Of a DNA stretch of 64,000 nucleotides, positions 36,701 to 47,939 are shown piece after piece; the first letter of the stretch is position 1, and each line of letters opens with the position of its first letter. Source of the DNA: Schistocerca nitens. Lineage: Eukaryota; Arthropoda; Insecta; Orthoptera; Acrididae. Where the stretch lies: assembly GCF_023898315.1 (NCBI RefSeq), contig NC_064618.1:181775548-181839547 (forward strand). The letters are read 5' to 3'. The notes below the pieces were generated by a model. It was not told where the DNA came from. It was given only the letters and a program-made list of their open reading frames with translations, and did not search any database. The translations under genes and the position numbers were made by a program.

Positions 36701-36775
36701 GCCCGCGGTGGCTCAGATGGATAGAGCGTCTGCCATGTAAGCAGGAGATCCCGGGTTCGAGTCCCGGTCGGGGCA
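36701..36775 (+). tRNA. tRNA-like gene, Thr(UGU)-type, array copy 6
   Basis: Identical gene body, 407 bp after copy 5. Confidence 0.72.
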
Positions 36776-37107
36776 CACATTTTCAACATGTCCCCAACGA
36801 AGTGTATCAACGCCTGCTTGCAGCTAGGGTGTTCATTTAATTATCATTTCTATTCTAGCAAAGCTGCATGGTCATATATAGTTAAATTAAAATATGGGTT
36901 CCCGGCCTTTGACCTTCTTGTGTGCGAACGCACACGCTATGCCCGAACTCGTACGGGACTTGGTAGATTAATCTGCCACGAGTAATGAGTATGATGGGCA
37001 AACATCTAATAGGCGCACTACGAATGTAGTGTTGTGGACATGTTGGGAATGTGGATCTCACGGGGAGCGTGCAAGGGATAAGTCCCTGCAGACGCACTAT
37101 CCTCCGT

Positions 37108-37182
37108 GCCCGCGGTGGCTCAGATGGATAGAGCGTCTGCCATGTAAGCAGGAGATCCCGGGTTCGAGTCCCGGTCGGGGCA
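37108..37182 (+). tRNA. tRNA-like gene, Thr(UGU)-type, array copy 7
   Basis: Identical gene body. The unit carries a C-to-T change at 37257 outside the gene. Confidence 0.72.
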
Positions 37183-37514
37183 CACATTTTCAACATGTCC
37201 CCAACGAAGTGTATCAACGCCTGCTTGCAGCTAGGGTGTTCATTTAATTATCATTTTTATTCTAGCAAAGCTGCATGGTCATATATAGTTAAATTAAAAT
37301 ATGGGTTCCCGGCCTTTGACCTTCTTGTGTGCGAACGCACACGCTATGCCCGAACTCGTACGGGACTTGGTAGATTAATCTGCCACGAGTAATGAGTATG
37401 ATGGGCAAACATCTAATAGGCGCACTACGAATGTAGTGTTGTGGACATGTTGGGAATGTGGATCTCACGGGGAGCGTGCAAGGGATAAGTCCCTGCAGAC
37501 GCACTATCCTCCGT

Positions 37515-37589
37515 GCCCGCGGTGGCTCAGATGGATAGAGCGTCTGCCATGTAAGCAGGAGATCCCGGGTTCGAGTCCCGGTCGGGGCA
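37515..37589 (+). tRNA. tRNA-like gene, Thr(UGU)-type, array copy 8
   Basis: Identical gene body. The last unit stops at about 37667, where its sequence passes into a TA microsatellite. Confidence 0.72.
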
Positions 37590-37659
37590 CACATTTTCAA
37601 CATGTCCCCAACGAAGTGTATCAACGCCTGCTTGCAGCTAGGGTGTTCATTTAATTATC

Positions 37660-37664
<5 letters not shown>

Positions 37665-37711
<47 letters not shown>
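37665..37711. repeat. (TA)n microsatellite bounding the array
   Basis: A pure TA tract directly after the truncated last unit. It mirrors the TA tract at 34634-34652 on the other side. Confidence 0.97.
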
Positions 37712-37714
<3 letters not shown>

Positions 37715-37814
37715 ACTTCTGCTTACAGTTTTCTTCGGAAATGCCGCGACTACATGCCAATCCTTTTGCATTTGCATGGGTTACGTGGAAATTTCGAAGC
37801 TGGCGACAAAACTA

Positions 37815-38015
37815 AAAAACGGTTCAAATGGCTCTGAGCACTACGGGACTTAACATCTGAGGTCCTCAGTTCCCTCGAACTTAGAACTACTTACATCTAA
37901 CTAACATAAGAACAACACACACATCCATGCCCGAGGCAGGATTCGAACCTGCGACTGTAGCGGTCACGCGGTTCCAGACTGTAGCACCTAGAACCGCTCT
38001 GCCACAACTGCCGGT
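37815..38015 (-). mobile_element. tRNA-derived SINE (first family), minus orientation
   Basis: The 3' tail (AACGGTTCAAATGGCTCTGA in plus reading) comes first, then the conserved body. The class-II tRNA-like head has a B-box complement GATTCGAACCTGC at 37939 and ends at CTGCCGG. Short similar sequences on both sides (ACAAAACTA before, ACGAAACTA after) look like a decayed target-site duplication. Confidence 0.93.
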
Positions 38016-41000
38016 TACGAAACTAACAGCCGATATAAACAAACCCATGAAACATTTTTCTCCCTTATATACTTACATGTCACTTAAAATAATTGAACTA
38101 TGATGACAGCGACTGGAAAGAGGCTGCTCACGGACTTTAGCGAGCTAGGAAAGGTGCTCTACTATCAATTATTTCAAGAGGTAGATTGCTCGACAGCATG
38201 CAACGCTGCGTCGCTGGAGCTGCTCGGAAAAAGGCGGACTAGAAAATGAGCAACCTAAGAGTTTGACAGTATTGACGCAAGGAATTAATACGGCAGAAAA
38301 AAAGTTAACGGTTAGAAGTAGTGTAATTGACTGCACTAAGCACTTCCAAGCACAGCATTTCTGTCATATGGGGTGGCTTGACAAGCCTTCAACAAAATAA
38401 AGTACCAACCAAACGCAACGTCTCACAAATTCAAACTCCAAAGAAACGTATAAGCCTTATCGAAATTTTAAGAATGCCTGATTGTTCAATGCGTTATTTT
38501 ATTTCTTGTCAGACTTCCAGTCAAGTGCACAGATATTTAAATTTGCCACCTTTTTGTACGGGCAATGTTCATTCACGTCCTAGTGTTTGTACGCAAAAAA
38601 CTGGAATAAGATAGAACTGCTCATGCTTCGGCGGTTTTTAGAAGTACAGGTCCCAATTACAAAAAAGTGAAAAGATCTTACAAAGCTAATGAAACTGTGG
38701 AAAATGGAAGTCATTCCAGCTGGAAGATTCACAACCAATTATACCGCATCTTATCATATAATTTCCTTATCACTGCTCTAACTGCGAGTCTGTTTACTCA
38801 TTTTCAACCCATCAAGATAGTATCCAAACGATTGACACAAATCTCGTTGGATTCATCGCCATTCATGTTCTCTGGCGCACTTTTCTGAAAAATGTGGCGC
38901 TTGGGTACCGCTTCAGCTTTACAGTTGCTGATACGTCAGACACTGTTAAATCTGAGTTTATCGATACAACAAGAAACGTTTGCTGTTGCACGTTGTAATT
39001 CACATGTTCCAATACCAAATTTCTGCTCCGTGACATAATGCCATAATGAATCTAGAGTTGTGTAGTGACTGACCCACCTTTGGTGACTGGACGTAATTGT
39101 TTTCATTGCAGTAGTGTACGTCAGAGGCGTTCAGTTATAAATCTTGGTACTTTAGTCGCGTGCCAAATTTCAAAAACGTCTGCCGCTAAAGGAGTACAAA
39201 TGTGGAATCCTCACGATTTTGCGTGTCATCTCTGAGCATAGAACCATGCTAATGTTCTCTGTATCGTTCCAGTTTCAGTATATCTACAGCCGAAGCGAAT
39301 ATCACAACTAGACAAAGTTTCAAATGGTCGATCAGTTACTTCACAAATTCCAAACAGGCTCTCATGCTGAACTTGTGCATTGTGGACAATGGCGCAGTCA
39401 CAGGAGGAGGTATTCTTTGCATTCTGGAACTTACTTTCTTTAGCAGCAAACGAAATACAATTAATAAAATTCTGGACGGGCGACTCCAACCCAGGTAAAA
39501 CCAGTTGTGGAATTATTTCAATGATTAGGTGTATTAGCGTGTATGCATGTAAGTAGCCAATGTCTTCTACACTATCTACGCTTATACTGTTATTCGGATA
39601 GTAATAAAAGCGGTCTTCGCTGTATCACTGTATGTGCCAACGGAGAGTGGCATTTCATCGCAGATAATTAGACTAAAAATCACAGTGAATGTTCAAATAA
39701 AGTCATGAGCACACTCGCGTTATAGAGCTGAAGCAGAAGACTTGAGTTGGAGCTATCGGTGACCCTTTACTTAATATTTTCCCGACCCTACCGGGCGGCT
39801 CTATCAACACGCGTGTGCCCCTTCACAGTTGTGCAAAAGTATCGGTGCGAAGTTCAAGTTCACTCTGCTGAAACAGTACCGATTTAATATTGATGTTCTT
39901 ATAGAACGGATGCTCTTGTATAAACACGGCTTCATAGTTTCTGAATACAGACATTCTGTAAGGACAAGAACAACGTTCATTAATTAATACAGTTAACATT
40001 GCTGATAACGTGCTGTATGAGAAAAGCACAAAAGACTATCAAAGCGATAACAAAACAAAAAAAATAGAAAAACTTGTCCATTGTTCCTCGTTCAGTGTCA
40101 CTTTAGCCCCAAGTAGCTTAGCCAAAAGTTTCCTCGGACGCTCGTCATTTTCTATCCGCAAACCTCTGGCAGATAAAGTTTCACAGCTTGCGTGATCCAA
40201 ACTGGTTAACGAGTTTGCGGAAGGGTGATACGTCACACGAACAAACCCTTACTGGCCCAGTGGTCGTTAATCCCATCATCGTGACTTGCTCTTTGTGATA
40301 CAATTTTGTTGTAAAAAGCTTTCTTTACCGATACGACACATATTACTGCGACAGAAGCAGCAAACGAGGGCGATAGTCACTTTTTCTGGCGTTGCTTCGG
40401 GTAGCTTTTATGTAACACGAGTTCACAGCGGGGTTTACCTGGTCATATAAATTAACAGCATTCTTCATTTTTTTTCCGAATAACTGTCATGAAGCTACTG
40501 TTAACGAGTTACGCCTGCAGCCTAAACCGGGAAAGCTGGGTGGACGGGTGGGAGGGGGGGGGGGAGGGGGGGGCGGTGTTCAACTGATAATCTTTAATTT
40601 CCAGCGCACAGCTCCTTGACAGAACTACTTGCTTAGAGACAGATGCCGGTATTACAATACGTAACTATATCTTTAGGCTTTCAGGCCCATTAACTGAACG
40701 TGGGTTTTTATTTCGCTAATATCGATTCCTTCCCCAAAGCTTAAATGCATTGATGTCAACAGCACATCATCAAACTTAGGCTACAAATGGTTACAATATT
40801 AACAGTATCTTACTGCTCATTCATATGAAGAATAAAATGCTTATTACAATCAATGTAAGGACAACAGGCATAATCTGCGCCTTCGACTCATCAGAGAACA
40901 ATCTATTTCGCTCTGCTATTTGAAAATTATCAACCGCAATTTAATAAACTGTTTCAGTATGGCATGTGTGTCTAACAATAGACTCACGCTCGAACGGCTT

Positions 41001-43492
41001 TCGAAATTTATGAAGTCTTTCGAAATTTAAAGTATGAACATTTATTAAAATAGAGCTATTTGGAATTATTAACAGCTAAGGCCATTAACAAATTTTATGC
41101 GTGAATCAGACGCATATACAGCTGACAAAAAACCACCTTTGCACGCAAAATACGGAAAGCAATTGTGAAATTCAAACAGCTTTTGGCGTGTTGTACAGTA
41201 GCTGGAAACTCATCGTTCCGTTGGCAGTTTCATCCAAAAACATGAAAATACAAAATATATCGAGCCACATTAAAATTCCAGCTTCGGTACTCTCAGTATG
41301 TCAATGTGCAACAGTAATCAGCAACATTTCTAACTTTCTGATACGAAATAATCTAAGAATTTTTTCGTGAAACGCAGGTGTCACCTGCATTTGCGCCAGC
41401 GATTAAATGCAAATTCTCGCAGGAACATGTCAATAGCATGCCACCGCTGAACATCGCATTATTAGTCAGAAGAAAGCCTCTAGCGGAAAAAATGTTCCGC
41501 TCCGTCAAGTAAATCCTTTTGATGTAACATTTCACATTACGTAACTAGACGAGACGGGTTAGTCGAACAGTATATAGTCCCTCTGATAATACAGAAAATT
41601 CACTGCTTCCGCAGGTCTGCTATTACGCAGACGGTAAAAAAGGGCTCTTGTCCATACGGAAGATATGTGAGCCAATAAAGTATCGTGGCGCAACATGCAG
41701 TGCAGTCATCCGCGTCTTAGTTCACAACCGAAATTAGAGCGCTACTGCTGGAAAAGAAGCCTCGAATCTCTCTGCACACTCGAAAACACAATTCTTGAAT
41801 ATTTGACAGTTTCACTAACAGCGTAAAACTGGAGTACATGCAACCCTACGGCTGATACTAAAATAGAACACGTAGATACAACAACCCTGACCCCTTCCAC
41901 AAGCACTATTTCGTCAGACGGAGCACGGGGTACAGATATACAAACAAAACTAGTGGCAACATGACAACAACAATCCAATGGTGGGGTAGGAAAAGTAGTG
42001 TTAGTTTAATGACTACTGGCACTATTTAGGCAAGCTATGGAAAGACTCTTAACCAATGTGTCGTCACTCGAAACTTGCGGTTACTGACAAGGGAATCTAC
42101 ACTGTAGAAGTCACACAGCAGAGGCAGAAAGCATCATTCCACCAATCTCGCCTCTGATCATCTGGGGAAACCCACACTATGTTCACAAAATCAAGCGCGG
42201 TCTGATATTCTTTTGTAAATGGACGTAGTTTGGAAGCCAATACTTCGTTCTATGCGTAATTCATCCAGCTCCCGCTTTTTGTGTCCCTAAATATTCGCCT
42301 GCAACAAGAGATCCAAATCTGTGTGTGACAACCAATATGGAACAACTACACAACAGACTCTGTTAAGGCAAGCTACTTGCCGATACGGTCAATTTCAAAC
42401 GCGCGGTTTTTCGTCGTCGTCCTCCATGCTCTCCGTATAGATAATAAATTTACAAAATGCGTTAAACAACGATTATGTTGTCTATCACGACATAAATGAA
42501 TAAGACTTCGAAGTACTTACTCAGTTAATTGGAATAATGACGTAAATTCAGCGACGTAACCACCAAGTCGTGTTAACGCACGCCACTTAGAAACACACAC
42601 GTCACGAAAAACTGGCTGAACTACACGGAGTCGTGAGTACCAAACATCGGGCTGTAGCCGCGTACACACGGCGAGCATAGCGCGGCTCAATACCCACAGC
42701 TCGGCCTTCCAAGCCAAGCGCTGCCAACTGCTACGCGCTTCCCCCGACAACCCAGCCAAATGACCCGAGGCCCATCTTCAAGACGGTCGAGAAACAAAAT
42801 CCTCCCGCTTCGTACACACCGCACAAGCAAAACTACTTCTACACATCCAGCACTGTTCGAACTGCATGTTTCACATGTGTACTACTATTTACAATCTGAA
42901 AACAGACGCAAGTGGATCTACAAACAGGCTTGCCACAATTATATTTCCCCCATCCTGCTGCTGTTGATGTGAATAAGTAAAACGTCCGGTGACAAGCAAT
43001 GCGTATGTCGGTATTTAGTTTGTATCAGTAATGTTAAAATAACTACCATTAAAAATTTATGCATTTTCAAAGCAGACACCAATATCTTTCGAACCTTTAT
43101 ACTTTCAGTGTTGGCTACACTGTAACACGAAACATTTGTGACACTTCTCACGTTACAAATTCATGCCATCGAGCTTAGTGGCATGGCACTCCAGAACCGC
43201 CCAACAGATGTAATGCTGCTAGATTTCTTCTTCAAACATCTTACTTTCGCCCTTTGTATGCTTAATATTCCAAGACTAGTCCTGAGACACACCCGAGAAT
43301 ATGTGGTAGTAGTCCATGTAAATAATATTTCTCTGACAAAACTTTTTCAGTTGTCAGTTGCAAATGTATTTTTAACACGCCTTAACAGTTTTGACAAATT
43401 AATTTGTCGTATTCAGAAGTCTACAAAATTTTATAAATCTTTAGATCTTGACTATACATATATGCGAAGTATAAAAAGTATATTACAGGAAC
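38016..43492. other. 5.5 kb without a supported gene
   Basis: No coding family recognised. A G-rich tract lies at 40545-40573. A CpG-rich patch at about 42560-42790 (many CG steps, little decay) could be a promoter or first non-coding exon, but I see no defensible start codon or splice site. Confidence 0.42.
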
Positions 43493-43997
43493 TTACTTAG
43501 TATTGGTTTAGCAGATGTCAATATCTTCTTCATAGAAGCATAATGCCATAATATGTCCAGAAATGTACATATTGTATGAGATTATTGTAAACACAAATCG
43601 ACTATTTACAGTAACTGAATTACATCTATGTGTATGTCAAGCTTTTGTGCTAGCAGCAGGGACTATATAAAAAGCATATAAAAATATAACCAAGGTATAT
43701 AAAGAAGTTATGCATAATACATTTGAAACAACATGGCACAGGGTATTACGTAAATGGAATGGGGCCATGTTCTATCAAATGTATTATATAACTTCTTTAT
43801 ATGCCTTGGTTTTTTTATATGCGTTTATATATTTCCTTGCTGCTAGCACAGCAGCTTAACGTATCCATAGATGTATTCAATTACTGTAAACTGTCAATCT
43901 GTGTTTTACAATAATCACATACAATACGTACATTTCTGAACATGTGATGGGATTATGCTTCCATGAAGAAGATATTGACATCTGCTACAGTAATACC
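43493..43997. repeat. About 500-bp foldback element (two inverted arms near 240 bp)
   Basis: The left arm (about 43493-43745) is mirrored at about 43766-43997 with roughly 85 percent similarity by eye. AGCAGATGTCAATATCTTCTTC at the left matches GAAGAAGATATTGACATCTGCT at the right, and CATATAAAGAAGTTAT-type and TGCTAGCAGCA blocks are mirrored nearer the centre. The centre lies near 43756. It has no coding capacity, so it resembles a long-arm MITE or foldback. Confidence 0.93.
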
Positions 43998-44032
43998 AAG
44001 TGAATTTGTGAATTTATGTGATATACTTCTTA

Positions 44033-44190
44033 CACACACACACACACACACACACTTAAATTTATAATATCCCTAATTCTGAACGCTTCTGAAGACGACT
44101 ATTTAATTTGTCGAAAACGGTAAAGCGAATTAAAAATATATCTGCATCTGACGACTGAATTTTATTCTGAGAAATATATTAAACAATTCC
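44033..44190. repeat. (CA)n microsatellite and fragment of a dispersed repeat
   Basis: A CA tract (about 44033-44055) is followed by a segment with GAAGACGACTATTTAATTTGTCGAAAACGG near 44091. This GAAGACGAC...GTCGAAA layout is a recurrent arthropod repeat signature of unknown class. A similar signature (GATAATGAGGTATCACCTC near 11935) occurs in the foldback at 11.5-12 kb. Confidence 0.5.
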
Positions 44191-46448
44191 TGAAAATTAT
44201 AGCCATGAATAAAATAATACTGTATCTTCCACAACAAAGAAACGTGTGGGTTTGTTCGAAGTCAAATGCGGGCGCTCAGACAGGAAAATGTTACTCAAAT
44301 GCGGCTGAAATCAGATTTCGTAGTCTAGCGAGCGAGCCACGCTTTTTTCCTTATTTGTCCGTCAGTGGCTGCTATCTGCTTTAGCGAACAAACTGTAATT
44401 AATAGTCAAACAGCACACTAATTTACGAGAAGTGAGCTTTCAGCTTAATAAAGCAATGATCATTACAGTTCAAGGCCAGATTAGTATGTAGTGTGCACGT
44501 CGGCCACCAAACTGCAACTCATTGTTTCCACGTGGAAAAGCATAACCATCAAGAACAGCAAGGCGATCTCATCAGATTTGAATCCGAGCAAGTTGTGAAA
44601 ATTCTCGACGTGTGTGAGCAGTATGACTGCGTCTGAATACACGGAAATATAATTCGAACAACAATATTTCTGACTGTGATATAACCAAACAAAGGACTAT
44701 GTTGTTGGAAAACATCATCTTCCACGGCTAGGGTCAATGCCTCGCAATAGATATTAGGAAATGTCTATAGACCGGATTTATCGGAAAAGAACGGTCAATA
44801 AGAAGCGTTGTGGGTGTTGCTCGTAATTCTCATCCAAAGACGACCATGTTTAACATGACAGACGCTTTATGGAAAAATGTATTCTCTTAAAAGTTTTTTG
44901 CCCGATGGTACTACGTCTTTCACTGATATGCTCTCGTTAGTAAAATGATACCCTATAACATGAAGACAACTTAAAATTCCTCTATACTCAGTCTGAGGCG
45001 ACCCATCAGCTTGTGATTGGCTTCTCATCTGGAAACTACAGGACCGTACATTTTCACCACGTGCTTACAACCAACCATGATTATACAAAAAAATGTTCAG
45101 CATGACTGCACCCTGTACCTAATTAAGTGACCAGCCCTGCGGTACCACCAACTTTTTCGTTAATGTCGATCTGCAGCACATTCGCGAGTAAACACCGTGA
45201 AAATGTAGCTTAAGAATCAACAAGCGCTGAGGACTAACTTAACGACACTTTCACACTTCTGCTGCCCTTACTTGTTCGTGTTTTTTTCGAGGACAGAGTG
45301 TAGGTCGGCACAATTCAGAGCCACTGCTCGTGATAAATGACAGTAGTGCGATATACACTACAGAACGAACATACACAACCCTTCCACACGTTGCTGCTGA
45401 GAGACTGCAAGAAACGTGAATGAAACTGGCATTGAAACTAGTCTTGAAAACTGACCAATGTTATGGTTTCGTTGTGCAGGATGCGAGTAAGAATTGCGCA
45501 CACGGAACGTCACTGACGTAATTGCAACGGCATGCTATCCGTACTCGAGATGACGCACGCACACCGCCGAAAACAAAAATGCAGTCTAAGGTCACCCAAG
45601 AACGATAATAGTCTATCAAAATACTGGTGTTTATTCAGCTTCCTGTATATTAAAAAATAAAACAGAAATTTACTTTGAACTTGTTTCACAACTCGTGACA
45701 ACATTAGTCGCGCTGACCAACTTGCATCACAAAGAAGTACATCAGATTGGTTTTTTGTTAGAAGAAAAGAAGGGTTTTATCCATTTATCGGCGCAACACC
45801 ACCATTCTTTAGTCGCAGTTGTTGGATGCAATCCGACAGGCAAGCGAGAACGAGGGGGTTTTGAAGTATACCGTTTCTGCGTTTGTGTCCTGACTCAAAT
45901 TCTACATATTTTCACAAGAAAAGAGAGACGGCCTTAATAGAGTCTGATTTCACCCGCTCCCTCCCCTCCTAGACAAAAAGTTACCTCTCCTCTACTTTTG
46001 TTACATACGAGTCCACAACACAAATGCGACGGTGCGACGCACAAAGATTCATTTCGGTTCTTCGCGTATAACGTGTTAAGTGAGAAGATGACAATCTTAC
46101 ACTATCACATCAAAAATATTTTTTTACAAAATCAACACAGCACTCCAGCGTTGGCCCCATAGTTCATTAGTAAATTGTAATTTCTCATTCGAGAATAGTC
46201 GAATCGAAACTGGGTCTCATGGACCTGAATAAAAATCCTGCACACCAAGGAAAAAAATTATGCGATAATACTCAAATAAAAAAAGAACAATGCCACTCGT
46301 ATAACAACAAATATTAAATGTTCCTCAGTTTAGAAATAGTTGCGGTTGTTTTATCAAATTAACTATTCCTTTATGCCTCAGGACCAAGTGATCCCAACTT
46401 TTCGTCACGTTTAGTCATAAAGATATTTTCTCTCCAATTCCATTCGCG
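44191..46448. other. No gene supported
   Basis: No recognisable repeat or coding family on either strand. Confidence 0.42.
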
Positions 46449-46605
46449 ATACCGAGCGAGGTGGCGCAGTGGTTAGCACATTGGACTCGCAATCGGGAGG
46501 TCGACGGTTCAAACCCGCATCTGGCCATCATGATTTAGGTTTTCCGTGATTTCTCTAAATCGCTTCTGGCATTACGATGGGACCGATGACCAAGCTGCTT
46601 GATCT
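46449..46605 (+). mobile_element. tRNA-derived SINE (second family), plus orientation
   Basis: The head ACCGAGCGAGGTGGCGCAGT begins a tRNA-like region with A-box TGGCGCAGTGG and B-box GGTTCAAACCC; the anticodon-loop region CTCGCAA suggests an Ala(CGC)-type ancestor. The body has ATGATTTAGGTTTTCCGTGA and GATGGGACCGATGACC, then a CTCCTCCCC run. It is shorter than the reverse copies at 21247 and 32656 because of an internal deletion. Confidence 0.9.
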
Positions 46606-46639
46606 CCTCCCCCCCCCCCCCCCGAATCAACCAATCAAC

Positions 46640-47160
46640 TATCCAATCCGGTACCTGTTCATTAGTTACTCGATCCACTCATCTAATACTTAGCATTCTT
46701 GTTTATAGCACCACATCTCATATTCTTATCTTGTCTACTATTTACCGTCTACGTTTCACTACCATAAAGCTTACACTCTAAACAGGTACTTCCAGAAATG
46801 ACTTTGTACCACTTAGATTTACATTCTCTTTTTCATTACAGTTTTTCGTGTTATTGACAGACTACATTTTATATCCTCTTCACTTATGTTGTGGCCAGTT
46901 CTCTTGCTGCTCAAATAACAAAATTCGTCTACTACTTTTAGTGTCTCCTTTCCTAATTTCATTCCCTCAACACCGCCTCGTTTTATTCCACTACACACCG
47001 CTATTGTTGATTGACTTTTATTCATGTTCGTCTCATAACCTCTCTTCAAGACAACACGCATTCCGTTCAACAGATCTTCTAAGTGAATTACCGTCTCTGA
47101 CACAATTACAGTGTCATCTGCGACCTTAAGATTTTAATTTCTTCGCCTCGAACTTTAGGA
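46640..47160 (-). mobile_element. RTE-like reverse-transcriptase relic, minus orientation
   Basis: Minus-strand frames give RGEEIKILRSQ (degenerate FADD region, near 47120), then VIHLEDLLNGMRVVLKRGYETNMNKSQS and GKETLKVVDEFCYLSSK, the same order as in element A (EEQLN, LKGGYKMNINKSKT, GNETLKVVKEFCYLGSK). A KLYGSET-T-V block follows near 46760. It is diverged from A and B, so it is a separate subfamily and a 5'-truncated copy with an opposite orientation. Confidence 0.82.
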
Positions 47161-47939
47161 AAAGTGTATCGGCTTTTATCAAAATCAATAGCACAGAGAT
47201 GAACATATTCCATGAGGGTGCCAAATATACATATTTTAATAATAGGTGATTTTTCTGTAATATATCTGCAAGTTTTAACATCAATTCGTAGCAGGATGTA
47301 TCCTGGTTTCAGCGACGCCAAGAGGAGACGTGAGTATGGAATAGAATCGCAAACGCGAATTTAAATTTCGCGCGTGCATAAAAGCTAAGGGGCCGTGCTG
47401 AAAAGCAATGATTCTCATTTTTTTATTCAGTTCTCAATATCGGTTGAGGTATTACGTGTCAAACATATTAATCAGTCGACTTTCCCACTTCGATGGAGAA
47501 AGTTGCAACCCTCTGCAATTAGGGAGTTCAGAACTGTTGCGTGTAACATGGCGGGATGTGTGTAACTATGTCGGTGCGTGAGAAACAGCGTGCAGTAATC
47601 GAGTTTCTAAATGCTCAAAACGTGTTTCCAATTGAAATCCATCTCCTTGGGCATGACAATAGAAGACTACGACTTCAGCAACAATCCGACGCACTGGGTT
47701 CACTGACATCTATAATCCTCCATCTGATTTTCATCTATTTCCAAATCTTGAAGATACCTTCGAGGTCTTCACTTTGATAGTTATGACGTGGTGCAAGCAG
47801 AGGCGAGGTTGTGGCTCCATCAACAAAGTCTAACATTCTACTGTGACAATATCAACAAACTTGTCTTTCGTTGGGAAAAATGTGTTCGTTGCCAGGGTGA
47901 CTATGTTGAGAGATAAATAGGTAGATACAAAGAATAAAG

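Larger units (their letters stand above)
34653..37667. repeat. Inverted array of 407-bp units, each carrying a tRNA-like gene
   Basis: The unit length is exactly 407 bp (starts at 34653, 35060, 35467, 35874). Three full units and a truncated fourth run with the tRNA-like gene on the minus strand. At 36056/36057 the orientation flips and four further tRNA-like genes run on the plus strand, again 407 bp apart. I noticed only two substitutions among copies by eye (T at 36291 and T at 37257). The exact inverted arms are 34653-35891 and 36057-37295, around a 165-bp single-copy spacer. Each unit also has a GTGTGCG-TT-CGCACAC hairpin, and a 20-odd-bp inverted repeat (GGACATGTTG block) on both sides of the tRNA-like gene. 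(TA)n tracts bound the array on both sides. Confidence 0.98.

Noticed and set aside
34766..37589. Functional tRNA-Thr gene cluster
   Set aside because: Acceptor stem has two mismatches and position 33 is A, so ordinary decoding function is unlikely. Kept as tRNA-like repeats.
34701..37654. Repeated 65-, 72- and 111-codon frames in every 407-bp unit
   Set aside because: They are translations of the tRNA-like gene and its flanks on both strands. No coding signature, and the identity is explained by recent copying.
34653..37667. CRISPR-like regularly spaced repeats
   Set aside because: Units are 407 bp, contiguous and without variable spacers, in an animal genome with no cas genes.
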